Positions 36,067 through 44,361 of a stretch of 64,000 bases of DNA are shown piece after piece (within the stretch, counting starts at the first letter, position 1; each line of letters begins with the position of its first letter). The notes below the pieces were generated by a model. It saw only the letters and a program-made list of their open reading frames with translations. It was not told the DNA's origin and made no database searches. The translations under genes and the position numbers were made by a program. Origin of the DNA: Hyphomicrobium sp. (lineage in GTDB: Bacteria; Pseudomonadota; Alphaproteobacteria; Rhizobiales; Hyphomicrobiaceae); contig JASBSU010000050.1 of assembly GCA_030148725.1 (NCBI GenBank), forward strand, positions 1 to 64,000, written 5' to 3'.

Positions 36067-36301
36067 ATCACCAGGCTCGCTCGGCCCCCCGGCTCCCCTT
36101 GGCAGCCCGGGAATTAAGTCGCTGATTTAGCCCGAATTACGACGCCGACCGAGCGCGCGATGCTGGGCGCCCGAAGTTTACCGTAACGGTGCCGAACAAA
36201 TTGTGCATGCCGTCTTAGGCTTTGCTTCACTCGTGCATCGACAACCGCGCGAGGGGTAACCATGATGAGCAAAACGGGTCAGCCGGTCGGAGGGGCAGGG
36301 G

Positions 36302-36952
36302 ATGACGCAGGAGAAGGATTCGACGGGGCTCGACCTCGACATCAAGGATGCGATGGAGGGTCACGAGCGCTTTCGCCAGCAGTTCGAGCGGGATAGAGCC
36401 TTCTATAGGGGGCTGGCGACGAAGAAGCAGAAGCCGCGTCTGCTCTGGATCGGGTGCGCCGACAGCCGGGTGGTGCCGGCGACGATCACCAATGCCGACC
36501 CGGGAGAGCTGTTCGAGGTACGCAACATCGCCAATGTCGTGCCGCCGGCCGATGCCGCGGATGAGGCGGTGGGCGCGGCGATCGAATACGGGGTCGGGCA
36601 CCTTGGAATCGATGACATCGTGGTTTGCGGCCATACGGGATGCGGCGGCATCGCCGCGTTGCTGGAGCCGGGCGGGCTCCCCAGCAACGCGCACCTCGGC
36701 CGCTGGATGGAATTCACCAAGCCCGCCCATCAGTTGATTGCGGCGGCGCGGGTGCCCGATGAGGATCGTCTCACGGCGACCATCAAGGCGCACATCCAGT
36801 TCCAGCTCGACAATCTGATGACGTACCCCATCGTGCGTGAGGGCGTCCTTGCCGGTCGGCTGAACGTTCACGGCTGGATCTACGACATGCAGAACGGCGA
36901 GCTTTCCGCCTACGACTCGCAGGGCGGCGGCTGGCGGGGGCTGCTCGGCTGA
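36302..36952 (+). CDS. Beta-carbonic anhydrase
   Basis: A 216-aa beta-class carbonic anhydrase, converting CO2 and bicarbonate. Zinc ligands are Cys52 (GCADSR), His111 and Cys114 (VCGHTGCGG), with the Asp54-Arg56 dyad beside the first Cys. The length is normal, and no signal peptide is present, so it is cytosolic. It supplies bicarbonate to carboxylases. The gene sits 259 bases upstream of tolQ on the same strand; whether it shares a transcript is unclear. ATG 36302 follows GAGGGGCAGGGG. Confidence 0.94.
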   Translation: MTQEKDSTGLDLDIKDAMEGHERFRQQFERDRAFYRGLATKKQKPRLLWIGCADSRVVPATITNADPGELFEVRNIANVVPPADAADEAVGAAIEYGVGHLGIDDIVVCGHTGCGGIAALLEPGGLPSNAHLGRWMEFTKPAHQLIAAARVPDEDRLTATIKAHIQFQLDNLMTYPIVREGVLAGRLNVHGWIYDMQNGELSAYDSQGGGWRGLLG

Positions 36953-37211
36953 CGACCGACACGTCATGCACACGCCAGATCGGCCGGGCGTCCCGCGTCT
37001 TGCTCGATGCGGTAGAATGGCGTTCGGCGCTTCGAGTCGCGTTGGCAGCGCCGTGGTTTAGTCATATTGCGAGGCAACATGCCGTCTTGGGGATGTTGGC
37101 GAAGCACGTCACACTCGGGCTTCGGTTGCGCTCGGCCGGCAGTTTCGGCCGGACGGCGCTGCTGTTGCGGGCGCCCGCATCCGGGCTCATCCTACGTCAC
37201 TGGATAACCAA

Positions 37212-37928
37212 ATGAATCCCACCGATCTCGCGCAGGAAGCCATCGGTCCAGCACCGGTGCACGGCGTCTCGTTTCTCGAACTCTTCCTGCAAGCCCACAT
37301 CGTGGTGCAGCTGGTCATGGCAGGGTTGCTCATCGCTTCGATCTGGTCCTGGGCCATCGTGATCGAAAAATTCTTCGCTTTCCGCAGGGCCCGCATCGAG
37401 TCGGACAAGTTCGAACACATGTTCTGGTCCGGACAGTCGCTCGATGAGCTCTACACGGCACTGTCGCGTACCAAACCGATCACGATGGCGGCTCTGTTCG
37501 TCGCGGCGATGCGCGAGTGGAAGCGGTCGGTGGAAGGCAACATCCGGGCTCTCGGCGGTATCCAGCTGCGCGTCGAAAAGGTGATGGACGTCACCATCAG
37601 CCGCGAGATGGAACGCCTCGACAGGCGGCTCCTGTTCCTCGCGACGGTCGGTTCGACGGCGCCGTTCGTCGGCCTCTTCGGTACGGTCTGGGGCATCATG
37701 TCGAGCTTCCAGGCCATCGCCGTGTCGAAGAACACCAACCTCGCGGTCGTGGCACCAGGTATTGCGGAAGCCCTGTTTGCGACGGCTCTCGGCCTCGTTG
37801 CCGCCATTCCGGCGGTCATTTTCTACAATAAGTTCTCCGCAGACAGCGCCGCCATCAGCCACAGGCTGGAGGCGTTCGCCGACGAGTTCGCAGCCATTGT
37901 TTCGCGCCAGATCGACGTCAGAAGCTGA
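37212..37928 (+). CDS. tolQ: Tol-Pal system protein TolQ
   Basis: A 238-aa inner-membrane protein of the ExbB/MotA family. Three hydrophobic segments are seen (about residues 25-45, 135-160 and 175-200), with the conserved LATVGSTAPFVGLFGTVWGI. TolQ with TolR forms the proton-driven motor that energises TolA and helps constrict the outer membrane at division. ATG 37212 is the start. The tolR start is 36 bases after its stop. It opens the tolQ-R-A-B run. Confidence 0.97.
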   Translation: MNPTDLAQEAIGPAPVHGVSFLELFLQAHIVVQLVMAGLLIASIWSWAIVIEKFFAFRRARIESDKFEHMFWSGQSLDELYTALSRTKPITMAALFVAAMREWKRSVEGNIRALGGIQLRVEKVMDVTISREMERLDRRLLFLATVGSTAPFVGLFGTVWGIMSSFQAIAVSKNTNLAVVAPGIAEALFATALGLVAAIPAVIFYNKFSADSAAISHRLEAFADEFAAIVSRQIDVRS

Positions 37929-37964
37929 CGTCGGCGCGGCTCTCAAGGAAGGCTAGAAGGCAGC

Positions 37965-38414
37965 ATGGGCGCGAGCGTCAAAGCGAATTCGGGAGGCGGC
38001 GGCAAGCGCCGTCGCCGTGCTCGACATTCACCGATGAGCGAGATCAACGTCACGCCGATGGTCGACGTGATGCTCGTGCTGCTGATCATCTTCATGGTGG
38101 CCGCGCCATTGCTGCAGGTGGGCGTGCCCATCGAGCTGCCGCAAGCGAAGGGCAAACAGCTCGAGGCCAACAAAGAGCCGCTCGCCATCAGCGTGAAGGC
38201 GGACGGTACGGTGTTCATCGGCGAGACGCAGGTGCCGCTCGACGAGATCGCGCCGAAGCTCAAAGCCATCGCCAAGAACGGATATGACGAGCAGATCTTC
38301 GTGCGCGGCGACAAGGGCGTCGCATATGGCACGGTCATGCGCGTGATGGGACGCATCAGCGCCGGCGGCTTCCGCAAGGTGTCACTGGTCACGGAAGTGG
38401 AGGATGGAGGCTAG
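37965..38414 (+). CDS. tolR: Tol-Pal system protein TolR
   Basis: A 149-aa ExbD/TolR-type protein. A basic N-terminus is followed by the single transmembrane helix (EINVTPMVDVMLVLLIIFMV) that carries the proton-carrying Asp, then a periplasmic domain ending in GGFRKVSLVTEVEDGG. It partners TolQ in the ion-driven motor. The stop at 38414 is followed four bases later by an in-frame small ORF before tolA. All functional residues expected of TolR are present. Confidence 0.96.
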   Translation: MGASVKANSGGGGKRRRRARHSPMSEINVTPMVDVMLVLLIIFMVAAPLLQVGVPIELPQAKGKQLEANKEPLAISVKADGTVFIGETQVPLDEIAPKLKAIAKNGYDEQIFVRGDKGVAYGTVMRVMGRISAGGFRKVSLVTEVEDGG

Positions 38415-38418
38415 CGCG

Positions 38419-38574
38419 ATGATCGATAAGTTCGCCATCACCATCGGCGAGGTATCGAGCGGATTTCTCGATCTCAATCGCACTAGCAGCCGCACGTCCA
38501 CCGCGTCCTTCGTGATGCCGGCGCCCGTTGGCACCGGCACAGAATTCAGGCGAACTCAGGCATCGGGACACTAG
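38419..38574 (+). CDS. Small ORF (51 aa) between tolR and tolA
   Basis: A 51-codon frame starting ATG 38419, four bases after tolR and ending three bases before the GTG of tolA. GGAGG lies 8-9 bases upstream of its ATG, at the end of tolR. It encodes a soluble, Ser/Thr-rich peptide (MIDKFAITIGEVSSG then RRTQASGH at the end), with no hydrophobic segment. Such tight packing suggests translation could couple tolR to tolA. I do not recognise it; it may be a real small protein or a translated leader. Confidence 0.45.
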   Translation: MIDKFAITIGEVSSGFLDLNRTSSRTSTASFVMPAPVGTGTEFRRTQASGH

Positions 38575-38576
38575 GC

Positions 38577-39644
38577 GTGACCCGCGGGTTTTTCATCTCG
38601 TTCGTCGGCCACGCGCTTTTGTTGGTCTATGCGCTGCTCAACCTGAACCGGTCTGAGCCGCTGGACCTGCCGATGATCGTTCCCATCGAGGCGACGATCG
38701 TCACGCCGTCCGAGCTCACGCGGCTGAAGCAAGGCGATCCGAACGCCAAGCAGCTCGAGGCGAAGGCCAAGGAAGAGCCGCCGGAAGAGATATCCAAGAA
38801 GGAAGCCGAGAAGCCGAAGCCGATTACGGCTCCGCCTCCGGCTGCCGAGCCACCGCCGCCATCCGAACCGGAAAAGAGCGAGCCCAAGAAGGCCGAGCCG
38901 CCGCCCGAGCCGAAGAAAGATCCGATCGCCGAGAAGCTTGCCGCTGCGCCGCCCGAGCCCACTCCGGAGCCAGGGCCGACGCTCGACGAAAAGAAGAAGC
39001 TCGAGGAGAAGCTCGAGCAGGAGCGCAAGGTCGAGGAAGAGAAGAAGCAAGCCGAAGAGAAGAAGAAGGCCGAGGAAAAAAAGAAGGCCGACGAAAAGAA
39101 GAAGGCGGAAGAGAAGAAAAAAGCCGATGAGCGGAAGAAGAAGCTCGCGGAAGAAAAGCGCAAACGCGACCAGAAGAACAAGTTCGACGCGGATAAGATC
39201 GCGGCGCTGCTCGACAAGACGCCCGACAAGCGCGGGGCGCCACAGTCGTCGACGCCGCCGACCAAGCCGACCGACTATACGGGTCCGACGGCCGGTGAGC
39301 GGCAGGGCAACGATACCGTGCTGTCGGCGCGCCAGCAGGACCTTCTGCTGTCGATGATCAATCGGCAGCTCGAGCCATGCGCGCGATTGCCGGGCGGTGG
39401 CGGCGGGCCCGACACGCCGATCGTCAATGTGCGGTTCCAGCTCAATCAGGATGGCTCGCTGAATGGCGAGCCGGTGGTCGTCAATCGCCAGAATACGCCG
39501 CTCTACGCCATTGCAGCCGATGCCTCGATCCGCGCGGTCAAGCAGTGTGCGCCGTTTCAGCTGCCGCCCGACATGTACGGCGCCTGGAGCACCGTCACCT
39601 GGGCGTTCGACTGGCCGGTCATTTTAGGGCTGGTGCAGCGGTAG
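38577..39644 (+). CDS. tolA: Cell envelope integrity protein TolA
   Basis: A 355-aa TolA. An N-terminal membrane anchor (ISFVGHALLLVYALL) is followed by a Pro-rich stretch. A long Lys/Glu/Ala helical region (about residues 140-205) and a C-terminal globular domain come next (QLEPCARLP to WAFDWPVILGLVQR, with the disulfide-forming Cys pair). TolA links the TolQR motor to TolB/Pal across the periplasm. The start is GTG 38577; no ATG in frame precedes it. Confidence 0.95.
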   Translation: MTRGFFISFVGHALLLVYALLNLNRSEPLDLPMIVPIEATIVTPSELTRLKQGDPNAKQLEAKAKEEPPEEISKKEAEKPKPITAPPPAAEPPPPSEPEKSEPKKAEPPPEPKKDPIAEKLAAAPPEPTPEPGPTLDEKKKLEEKLEQERKVEEEKKQAEEKKKAEEKKKADEKKKAEEKKKADERKKKLAEEKRKRDQKNKFDADKIAALLDKTPDKRGAPQSSTPPTKPTDYTGPTAGERQGNDTVLSARQQDLLLSMINRQLEPCARLPGGGGGPDTPIVNVRFQLNQDGSLNGEPVVVNRQNTPLYAIAADASIRAVKQCAPFQLPPDMYGAWSTVTWAFDWPVILGLVQR

Positions 39645-39725
39645 GAATGCGCGATAGCGCAATTGGATGCTATGCAGCCCCGAAGGGCAAAGGGTTCGGA
39701 CGAGATGCAGGACAGGACGTTAGCT

Positions 39726-41195
39726 ATGGCAACCGGCGGGCGTGAAAAGATTGGATGGCGGGCGGTGCTGCTCGGCGCGCTGGCCGTGGTGATCTGCGCG
39801 GCGGTGCCATGGTCGCCTGCCTCGGCGCAGCGGCCGGACGACAGCTACAAGGGACCCTCAGCAGGCGGCGGCCTCGACAGCCAGTTGCGGCAGTTCGAGC
39901 CTTCCGCGCCGCAGGCGCCTGCAGGCGGTGGTGGACTCGTCGGCGGCAGTGGAGCCGGCGGTTTGCAGGGCCGTCAGACGCAGGGCACCATCGCGCCGAT
40001 ACCGATTGCTATTCCTTTCTTCCTTGGACCCGATCCCAAACTGGCGGCCGACATCGCAGAGGTGGTCACGGCAGACCTCGGCAACTCGGGCCTGTTCGAG
40101 CCGCTCGATCGCGGCTCCTTCCTGGAGCAGGTACGCGACGTCAACGCCGCGCCGCGGTTTCCCGATTGGCGCTCGATTCGGGCCGATGCGCTGGTGGTAG
40201 GCGATGTCGGGCGGAGCCCAGACGGGCGGATTGTGGCGCAGTTCAGGCTGTGGGATGTCACGACCGGGCGGCAACTCGCCGGTCAGCGGTTTGCGACCAG
40301 CGCCCAGAACTGGCGCCGCGTCGGGCATATCATCGCCGATCAGGTCTACAAGCAGCTGACGGGTGAGACCGGGTACTTCGACACGCGTGTCGTGTTCATC
40401 GATGAGACCGGTCCGAAAGAGCGCCGCGTCAAGCGACTGGCGATCATGGATCAAGACGGGTTCAACGTCCGGCTCCTGAGCAAAGGGCAGGAGCTGGTGC
40501 TGACGCCGCGCTTTTCGCCGACCAACCAGGAAATCACCTTCATGTCGTACGCGGGCGATCAGCCGCGGGTGTTCCTGATGAACCTCGAGACCGGTCAGCG
40601 GGAGATCGTTGGCGACTTTCCGGGGATGACGTTCGCTCCGCGCTTCTCGCCGGACGGCCAGCGTGTGATCCTCAGCCTCCAGGAAGGAGGCAACTCGGCG
40701 ATCTTCGAGATGGACCTCAGGACCCGGCAGCGTCGGCAGCTGACCCCGGGGACGTCTATCGACACCAGCCCCAGCTATTCTCCAGACGGGCGTCAGGTGG
40801 TGTTCGAATCCGACCGCGATCGCTCGCAGCAGATCTATGTGATGAACTCGGACGGGTCCGGCGCGCACCGCATCAGTCAGGGGCAGGGGTCATATTCGAC
40901 GCCGGTCTGGTCGCCGCGCGGGGACTACATCGCGTTTACGAAGCAACTCGGCGGCCGCTTCCTCATCGGTGTCATGCGGCCGGACGGGTCGGGCGAGCGC
41001 GTGCTGACCGAGGGCTACCACAACGAGGGGCCGACCTGGGCGCCCAACGGACGCGTCCTGATGTTCTTCCGCGAGTCGCAGGGGGCGAACGGCGGGTCGC
41101 GAATCTTCTCGATCGATTTGACCGGTTACAACGAGCGCGTGATCAAGACGCCGTCCTTTGCGTCGGACCCCGCGTGGTCGCCACTCCTGAATTGA
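39726..41195 (+). CDS. tolB: Tol-Pal system translocation protein TolB
   Basis: A 489-aa periplasmic protein with a signal peptide, a Gly-rich linker (about residues 40-75) and an N-terminal TolB domain. A C-terminal six-bladed propeller follows (repeats such as [50 protein letters not shown]). It binds Pal and TolA. ATG 39726 was chosen because AGGA lies eight bases before it; ATG 39705 and a TTG at 39663 are in frame upstream. A CtrA-type box begins nine bases after the stop. Confidence 0.95.
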   Translation: MATGGREKIGWRAVLLGALAVVICAAVPWSPASAQRPDDSYKGPSAGGGLDSQLRQFEPSAPQAPAGGGGLVGGSGAGGLQGRQTQGTIAPIPIAIPFFLGPDPKLAADIAEVVTADLGNSGLFEPLDRGSFLEQVRDVNAAPRFPDWRSIRADALVVGDVGRSPDGRIVAQFRLWDVTTGRQLAGQRFATSAQNWRRVGHIIADQVYKQLTGETGYFDTRVVFIDETGPKERRVKRLAIMDQDGFNVRLLSKGQELVLTPRFSPTNQEITFMSYAGDQPRVFLMNLETGQREIVGDFPGMTFAPRFSPDGQRVILSLQEGGNSAIFEMDLRTRQRRQLTPGTSIDTSPSYSPDGRQVVFESDRDRSQQIYVMNSDGSGAHRISQGQGSYSTPVWSPRGDYIAFTKQLGGRFLIGVMRPDGSGERVLTEGYHNEGPTWAPNGRVLMFFRESQGANGGSRIFSIDLTGYNERVIKTPSFASDPAWSPLLN

Positions 41196-41203
41196 TACAG
41201 CGT

Positions 41204-41218
41204 TTAACTTGAAATTAA
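41204..41218. promoter_or_regulatory. CtrA-type box (TTAA-N7-TTAA) after tolB
   Basis: TTAA at 41204-41207 and 41215-41218 with exactly seven bases between is the full CtrA consensus in alphaproteobacteria. It lies nine bases after the tolB stop and 252 bases before the first mini-lipoprotein start. No gene except that array, and later pal, is downstream on the plus strand, so it may control them. Confidence 0.55.
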
Positions 41219-41469
41219 CCAACTCTCGGCATGAATCTCTGTCAGACGCCTCGGCACCGGAGGGGCGAGTTTACCGCGTAAATTCGGGCTTTTCCGGTTG
41301 GGACGAACGGCCTTTAGCCAGTGGCTGAGGACAGTGTGGAACGGAGTTGCATTTTCGCACCTACCGGCTTGGAAAACTGAGGGATAACTGCCTCCGTTCT
41401 TGATCAAGTCGGGCCGCACAAGTACCCCAGTATATGGCTAGTGCCGATAAAGCATCAGGAGATGAGACC

Positions 41470-41604
41470 ATGCAGGGTTTTAAGGGGCTGATCGTTTTGT
41501 CAGCAGTGGTTGCGGCTGTCGCTCTCGGCGCCTGCCGTCGTGAGGAACCGGCGCCGCTGAAGCTGGGCGCTGATCTGCCTGCCGCTGCGCAGCCCGCTCG
41601 CTAA
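41470..41604 (+). CDS. Mini-lipoprotein 1 of a tandem triplet (44 aa)
   Basis: A 44-aa lipoprotein precursor. The signal ends in a lipobox LGAC with the acylated Cys at residue 22. The mature 23-residue peptide is CRREEPAPLKLGAD followed by LPAAAQPAR. AGGAG precedes ATG 41470. It has nearly the same protein sequence as the next two genes, so the array arose by duplication. Arg at position +2 would favour outer-membrane sorting by the Lol rule. Function unknown; no family recognised. Too short for most gene callers. Confidence 0.85.
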   Translation: MQGFKGLIVLSAVVAAVALGACRREEPAPLKLGADLPAAAQPAR

Positions 41605-41645
41605 GAGCAGGCGGTAAGGCCAGGACAACATTAGGAGAAAATGCT

Positions 41646-41765
41646 ATGAAGAGTGCAATCGTACTCGCCGTCGTCGTCGCTGCTGTTGCTCTGGGCGCTT
41701 GCCGTCGTGAAGAGCCTGCTCCGCTGAAGCTCGGCGCTGACATGACCACCGAAGTTGCTCGCTAA
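41646..41765 (+). CDS. Mini-lipoprotein 2 of a tandem triplet (39 aa)
   Basis: A 39-aa precursor with the same lipobox (LGAC, Cys19) and mature core CRREEPAPLKLGAD. Its C-terminal tail differs: MTTEVAR instead of LP(A/V)AAQPAR, though all three end in AR. The ribosome binding site is TTAGGAGAAAA, and a second ATG five bases upstream is out of frame and stops at once. Starts 41 bases after copy 1. The divergent tail may give this copy a distinct partner or role. Confidence 0.85.
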   Translation: MKSAIVLAVVVAAVALGACRREEPAPLKLGADMTTEVAR

Positions 41766-41812
41766 GCAATTCGCTTAGTCGAGGTAGGGACAATCTTTTA
41801 GGAGAATACACT

Positions 41813-41938
41813 ATGAAGGGGGCTATCCTTATTGCGGCTGTTGCCGCTGCTGTTGCTCTCGGCGCTTGCCGCCGCGAGGAGCCTGCTCCGCTGAAGCTCG
41901 GCGCCGACCTCCCGGTCGCTGCCCAGCCGGCGCGCTAA
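41813..41938 (+). CDS. Mini-lipoprotein 3 of a tandem triplet (41 aa)
   Basis: A 41-aa precursor. It has lipobox LGAC (Cys19), mature core CRREEPAPLKLGAD and tail LPVAAQPAR, closest to copy 1. TTTAGGAGAATAC provides the ribosome binding site. It ends the array 47 bases before a double hairpin/terminator. The three genes share near-identical leader boxes (TTAGGAGAA), indicating duplication of gene plus translation signals. Inner-membrane release to the outer membrane is inferred from the lipobox only. Confidence 0.85.
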   Translation: MKGAILIAAVAAAVALGACRREEPAPLKLGADLPVAAQPAR

Positions 41939-41952
41939 GCACCTAGTTATCG

Positions 41953-41976
41953 TCTCCTCGGCTTTGGTCGAGGAGA
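41953..41976 (+). repeat. Hairpin after the mini-lipoprotein array
   Basis: Eight perfect base pairs (TCTCCTCG with CGAGGAGA) with an eight-base loop, lying 15 bases after the third copy and directly before the terminator. Without a T-run it is not itself a terminator; it may stabilise the 3' end. Confidence 0.7.
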
Positions 41977-41984
41977 GCGAATTA

Positions 41985-42036
41985 TCAGGGTCGAGATCAA
42001 AGCCTTCGGGCGGCGGTCTCGACCCTGACGCTTTTT
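41985..42036 (+). terminator. Strong intrinsic terminator of the mini-lipoprotein array
   Basis: A 12-bp perfect stem (41985-41996 with 42017-42028) with a 20-base loop is followed by CGCTTTTT. It ends the array transcript before pal. Confidence 0.9.
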
Positions 42037-42687
42037 GGGGGCGCCGCGGGTGCTCTTTTTCGTTTTGCGGCAGCCACGCAGCGGGCGCGGAACGCCAGGC
42101 CGGCGCGTGAGGGACATGCCCAGTGATGGCCCGAGTCAGTTTCCGGAGGCCTCGCCGGCGTGTCCAGGTCCCTGGACGATGACGTTAGCCCGCTAGGTGG
42201 TGCGGCTCCCTCGTTCTGCGGAGGCGTGATCGTGGCGCCGGGCCCCCTGATCGAATCATGAGGTTGTTGGCCGCGCGAGCCAGTAGCGACGCGCCTGGGC
42301 GGAAGCCGTGATGCTAGCGCGGCGAGAGAATCGCTCAGGTGCGAGCCGAGAATCCGTGCGACGTTGAGCGACCGGGATCTTCGTCCGGATTCTGTTCGGA
42401 GCGACGCAGCCTGGTGATCATCGGAGCCGATGCTCGGCTCGAGAAGTGTGGCGGGCCTCGCACGGACGCGGCGCAGAAGTCACACCGGGTCCATTGGTCG
42501 CTGCGCATACAGGCTTTTCACCGGTTTATGTTTGGCGCTCGGTGCTGCTGCGTTACGAATCGCACAATGGTGCCGGTTGTTGTGAGCGTCCGGCCACATT
42601 TTCGTACAAGCGGTCGGGTAACTCATCGACGTTCTGGAACAGTCGCCACGTCTCCGATGTTAGTGGAGCGCGACGAAAGGGAATTTC
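42037..42687. other. 651-base stretch without a convincing gene, upstream of pal
   Basis: No frame shows coding character or a recognisable product; the open frames at 42339-42773 and 42446-42799 lack signals or domains. The last part must contain the pal leader and ribosome binding site (AAAGGGAA at 42677). The remainder is GC-rich and unassigned; it may hold the pal promoter. Confidence 0.5.
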
Positions 42688-43197
42688 ATGGCCTCGACTT
42701 CCTGGCTCATCCGCGCATCGCGCCTCCTTGCGGTTTTGCTCGTGGGTGCGCTGGCTACAGCATGCGCCAATAACGAGAACCAGCCGAACTCGTCGCTGAC
42801 CGGACGCGATGGATCGGTGGCGCCTGGCACGCATCGCGACTTCGCCGTGAACGTGGGCGACATCGTCTACTTTACGACCGACAGCTCGGATCTGACGCCT
42901 GAAGCGACGACGATCCTGCAGAAGCAGTCGCAGTGGCTGCAGCAGTATCCGCAGTACACGATCACCATCGAGGGCCACGCCGACGAGCGCGGTACCCGCG
43001 AGTACAACATCGCGCTCGGTGCACGCCGTGCGACCACGGTCCGCAACTTCCTCGCTCAGAATGGAATCAACGGGTCTCGTATCCGGACGATCTCCTACGG
43101 TAAGGAACGGCCCGTTGCGGTCTGTAACGACATCTCGTGCTGGTCACAAAATCGCCGCGCTCAAACGGTGCTGAACTCGCGCACCGCCGGCAACTGA
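42688..43197 (+). CDS. pal: Peptidoglycan-associated lipoprotein Pal
   Basis: A 169-aa outer-membrane lipoprotein: signal peptide and lipobox LATAC (acylated Cys26). The OmpA-C domain binds peptidoglycan: VGDIVYFTTDSSDLTPEA and IEGHADERGTREYNIALG, with CSQNRR-like NDISCWSQNRRAQ. It anchors the outer membrane to the wall and is the partner of TolB. AAAGGGAA precedes ATG 42688. It has its own terminator, so downstream genes are probably transcribed separately. Confidence 0.97.
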   Translation: MASTSWLIRASRLLAVLLVGALATACANNENQPNSSLTGRDGSVAPGTHRDFAVNVGDIVYFTTDSSDLTPEATTILQKQSQWLQQYPQYTITIEGHADERGTREYNIALGARRATTVRNFLAQNGINGSRIRTISYGKERPVAVCNDISCWSQNRRAQTVLNSRTAGN

Positions 43198-43228
43198 CGC
43201 AAAGCACGCAATTCGCCTCTACAATTCC

Positions 43229-43265
43229 AATCCCGTGCGGCACGCCGCACGGGATTGTTCTTTTA
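43229..43265 (+). terminator. Intrinsic terminator of pal
   Basis: A 13-bp perfect stem (43229-43241 with 43244-43256) with a two-base loop is followed by GTTCTTTT. It lies 32 bases after the pal stop. Confidence 0.88.
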
Positions 43266-43404
43266 TGGAGTGCGTCGCGGTCGCTGTTGCGCCGATGCCT
43301 CACGTCCACACCTCAGAGCGCAGGTTCGCAACACAGCAAAGATTTGCCGCAAACGCTGCGCAATGATCGCTGCGATTTCAGCGGTTTGCTCGGTGGGGAA
43401 TTCG

Positions 43405-44361
43405 ATGCGGTCGCCAAAGCGTGTTTCGGTTAGCGTTGCCGGACGCTGTGCGCTCGTCGCCGCAGTCGTTATCGTCGGCGGGATCTCGCCGCGCGAGGCT
43501 TGGAGCGACCCTGTCGCGTCCAATCCGTCGTCCGGATATACGGCCGATCAGCGTGCGGAAGAGCTTTATCTGGACGGGCTCGAGAAGCTGTCGGCGGGGC
43601 ACGAGGACGTCGCGCGGGAGACGTTCCAATCGGTGATCGCGCGCTATCCAATGAGCGGAGCCGCCGAACAGGCGCGGCGCGATCTCGCGGAGCTCAACGC
43701 CGGCACCTCCAGCGCCTCGGCCGCAAGCAACACATTCGATGCGATCTCGGTCACCGGCGCCTTGCCAAGCTTTGGGAGCGAGCCTGAAGAGCCGGTTGTC
43801 CAGCAACCGACGCGCGTCTCGCCTCCCTCGTGGGACCGCGAGCTGAGACGCAATGCTTCGATCCAGTCGAAGCTGCGTGTCGAGGCTGGCGATCGCGTGT
43901 TCTTTTCCGCCGGTAGCTCTGAACTCGGGAGCCGTGCGCGTCTCGCCCTCAGCGCACAGGCCCAGTGGCTGATGCGCTGGCATGAGTTCGAGGCGGCCAT
44001 CGAGGGCCATGCGGACGAGCCCGGCACCGAGCAGGAGAACGTCGAGCTTTCGCAGGCGCGCGCCGAATCGGTCCGTCGGCGGCTTATCGAGGAGGGCGTA
44101 GAGCCCAATCGCATCGCGATCGTGCCGCTCGGGCGCTCGGTTCGCGTCGCGACCTGCTCCGACAGCGACTGCCTGTCCCAGAATCGCCGGGCCGTGACGC
44201 TGGTCTTCGCCACGGGGACCCGGGAGCGCCTGGGTCTGGTCAGCTCTTTCCCTCTGTCCACTGCCCTCGCGCCGTCTGCCCCGGCGACCGTTACGCCGGC
44301 CACGGCCACGGTCAGTCAGACCGTGGGCCAGTCAGGCGAGACGGTGGGGATGACGCGTTGA
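43405..44361 (+). CDS. Second Pal-like OmpA-domain protein with N-terminal TPR-like segment
   Basis: A 318-aa protein. A hydrophobic N-terminal segment (about residues 10-25) acts as signal or anchor and lacks a lipobox. Residues about 40-100 (AEELYLDGLEKLSAGHEDVA and FQSVIARYPMSGAAEQA) resemble YbgF/BamD-type tetratricopeptide repeats. Residues about 160-270 form an OmpA-C domain (IEGHADEPGTEQENVELSQA), ending in CLSQNRRAVTLVF as in Pal. The Ser/Ala/Thr-rich tail is probably unstructured. It lies between pal and cpoB and joins features of both. Start chosen at ATG 43405. Confidence 0.85.
   Translation: MRSPKRVSVSVAGRCALVAAVVIVGGISPREAWSDPVASNPSSGYTADQRAEELYLDGLEKLSAGHEDVARETFQSVIARYPMSGAAEQARRDLAELNAGTSSASAASNTFDAISVTGALPSFGSEPEEPVVQQPTRVSPPSWDRELRRNASIQSKLRVEAGDRVFFSAGSSELGSRARLALSAQAQWLMRWHEFEAAIEGHADEPGTEQENVELSQARAESVRRRLIEEGVEPNRIAIVPLGRSVRVATCSDSDCLSQNRRAVTLVFATGTRERLGLVSSFPLSTALAPSAPATVTPATATVSQTVGQSGETVGMTR

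Noticed and set aside
37000-37215. 71-codon frame ending just at the tolQ start
   Set aside because: No ribosome binding site or homology features, and it lies in the tolQ leader; composition looks random.
41480-41749. 89-codon minus-strand frame across mini-lipoproteins 1 and 2
   Set aside because: It arises from the antisense of the duplicated genes; the plus-strand frames have lipoboxes and ribosome binding sites.
42339-42773. 144-codon frame overlapping the pal leader and start
   Set aside because: It overlaps the well-supported pal gene and lacks signals or domains.
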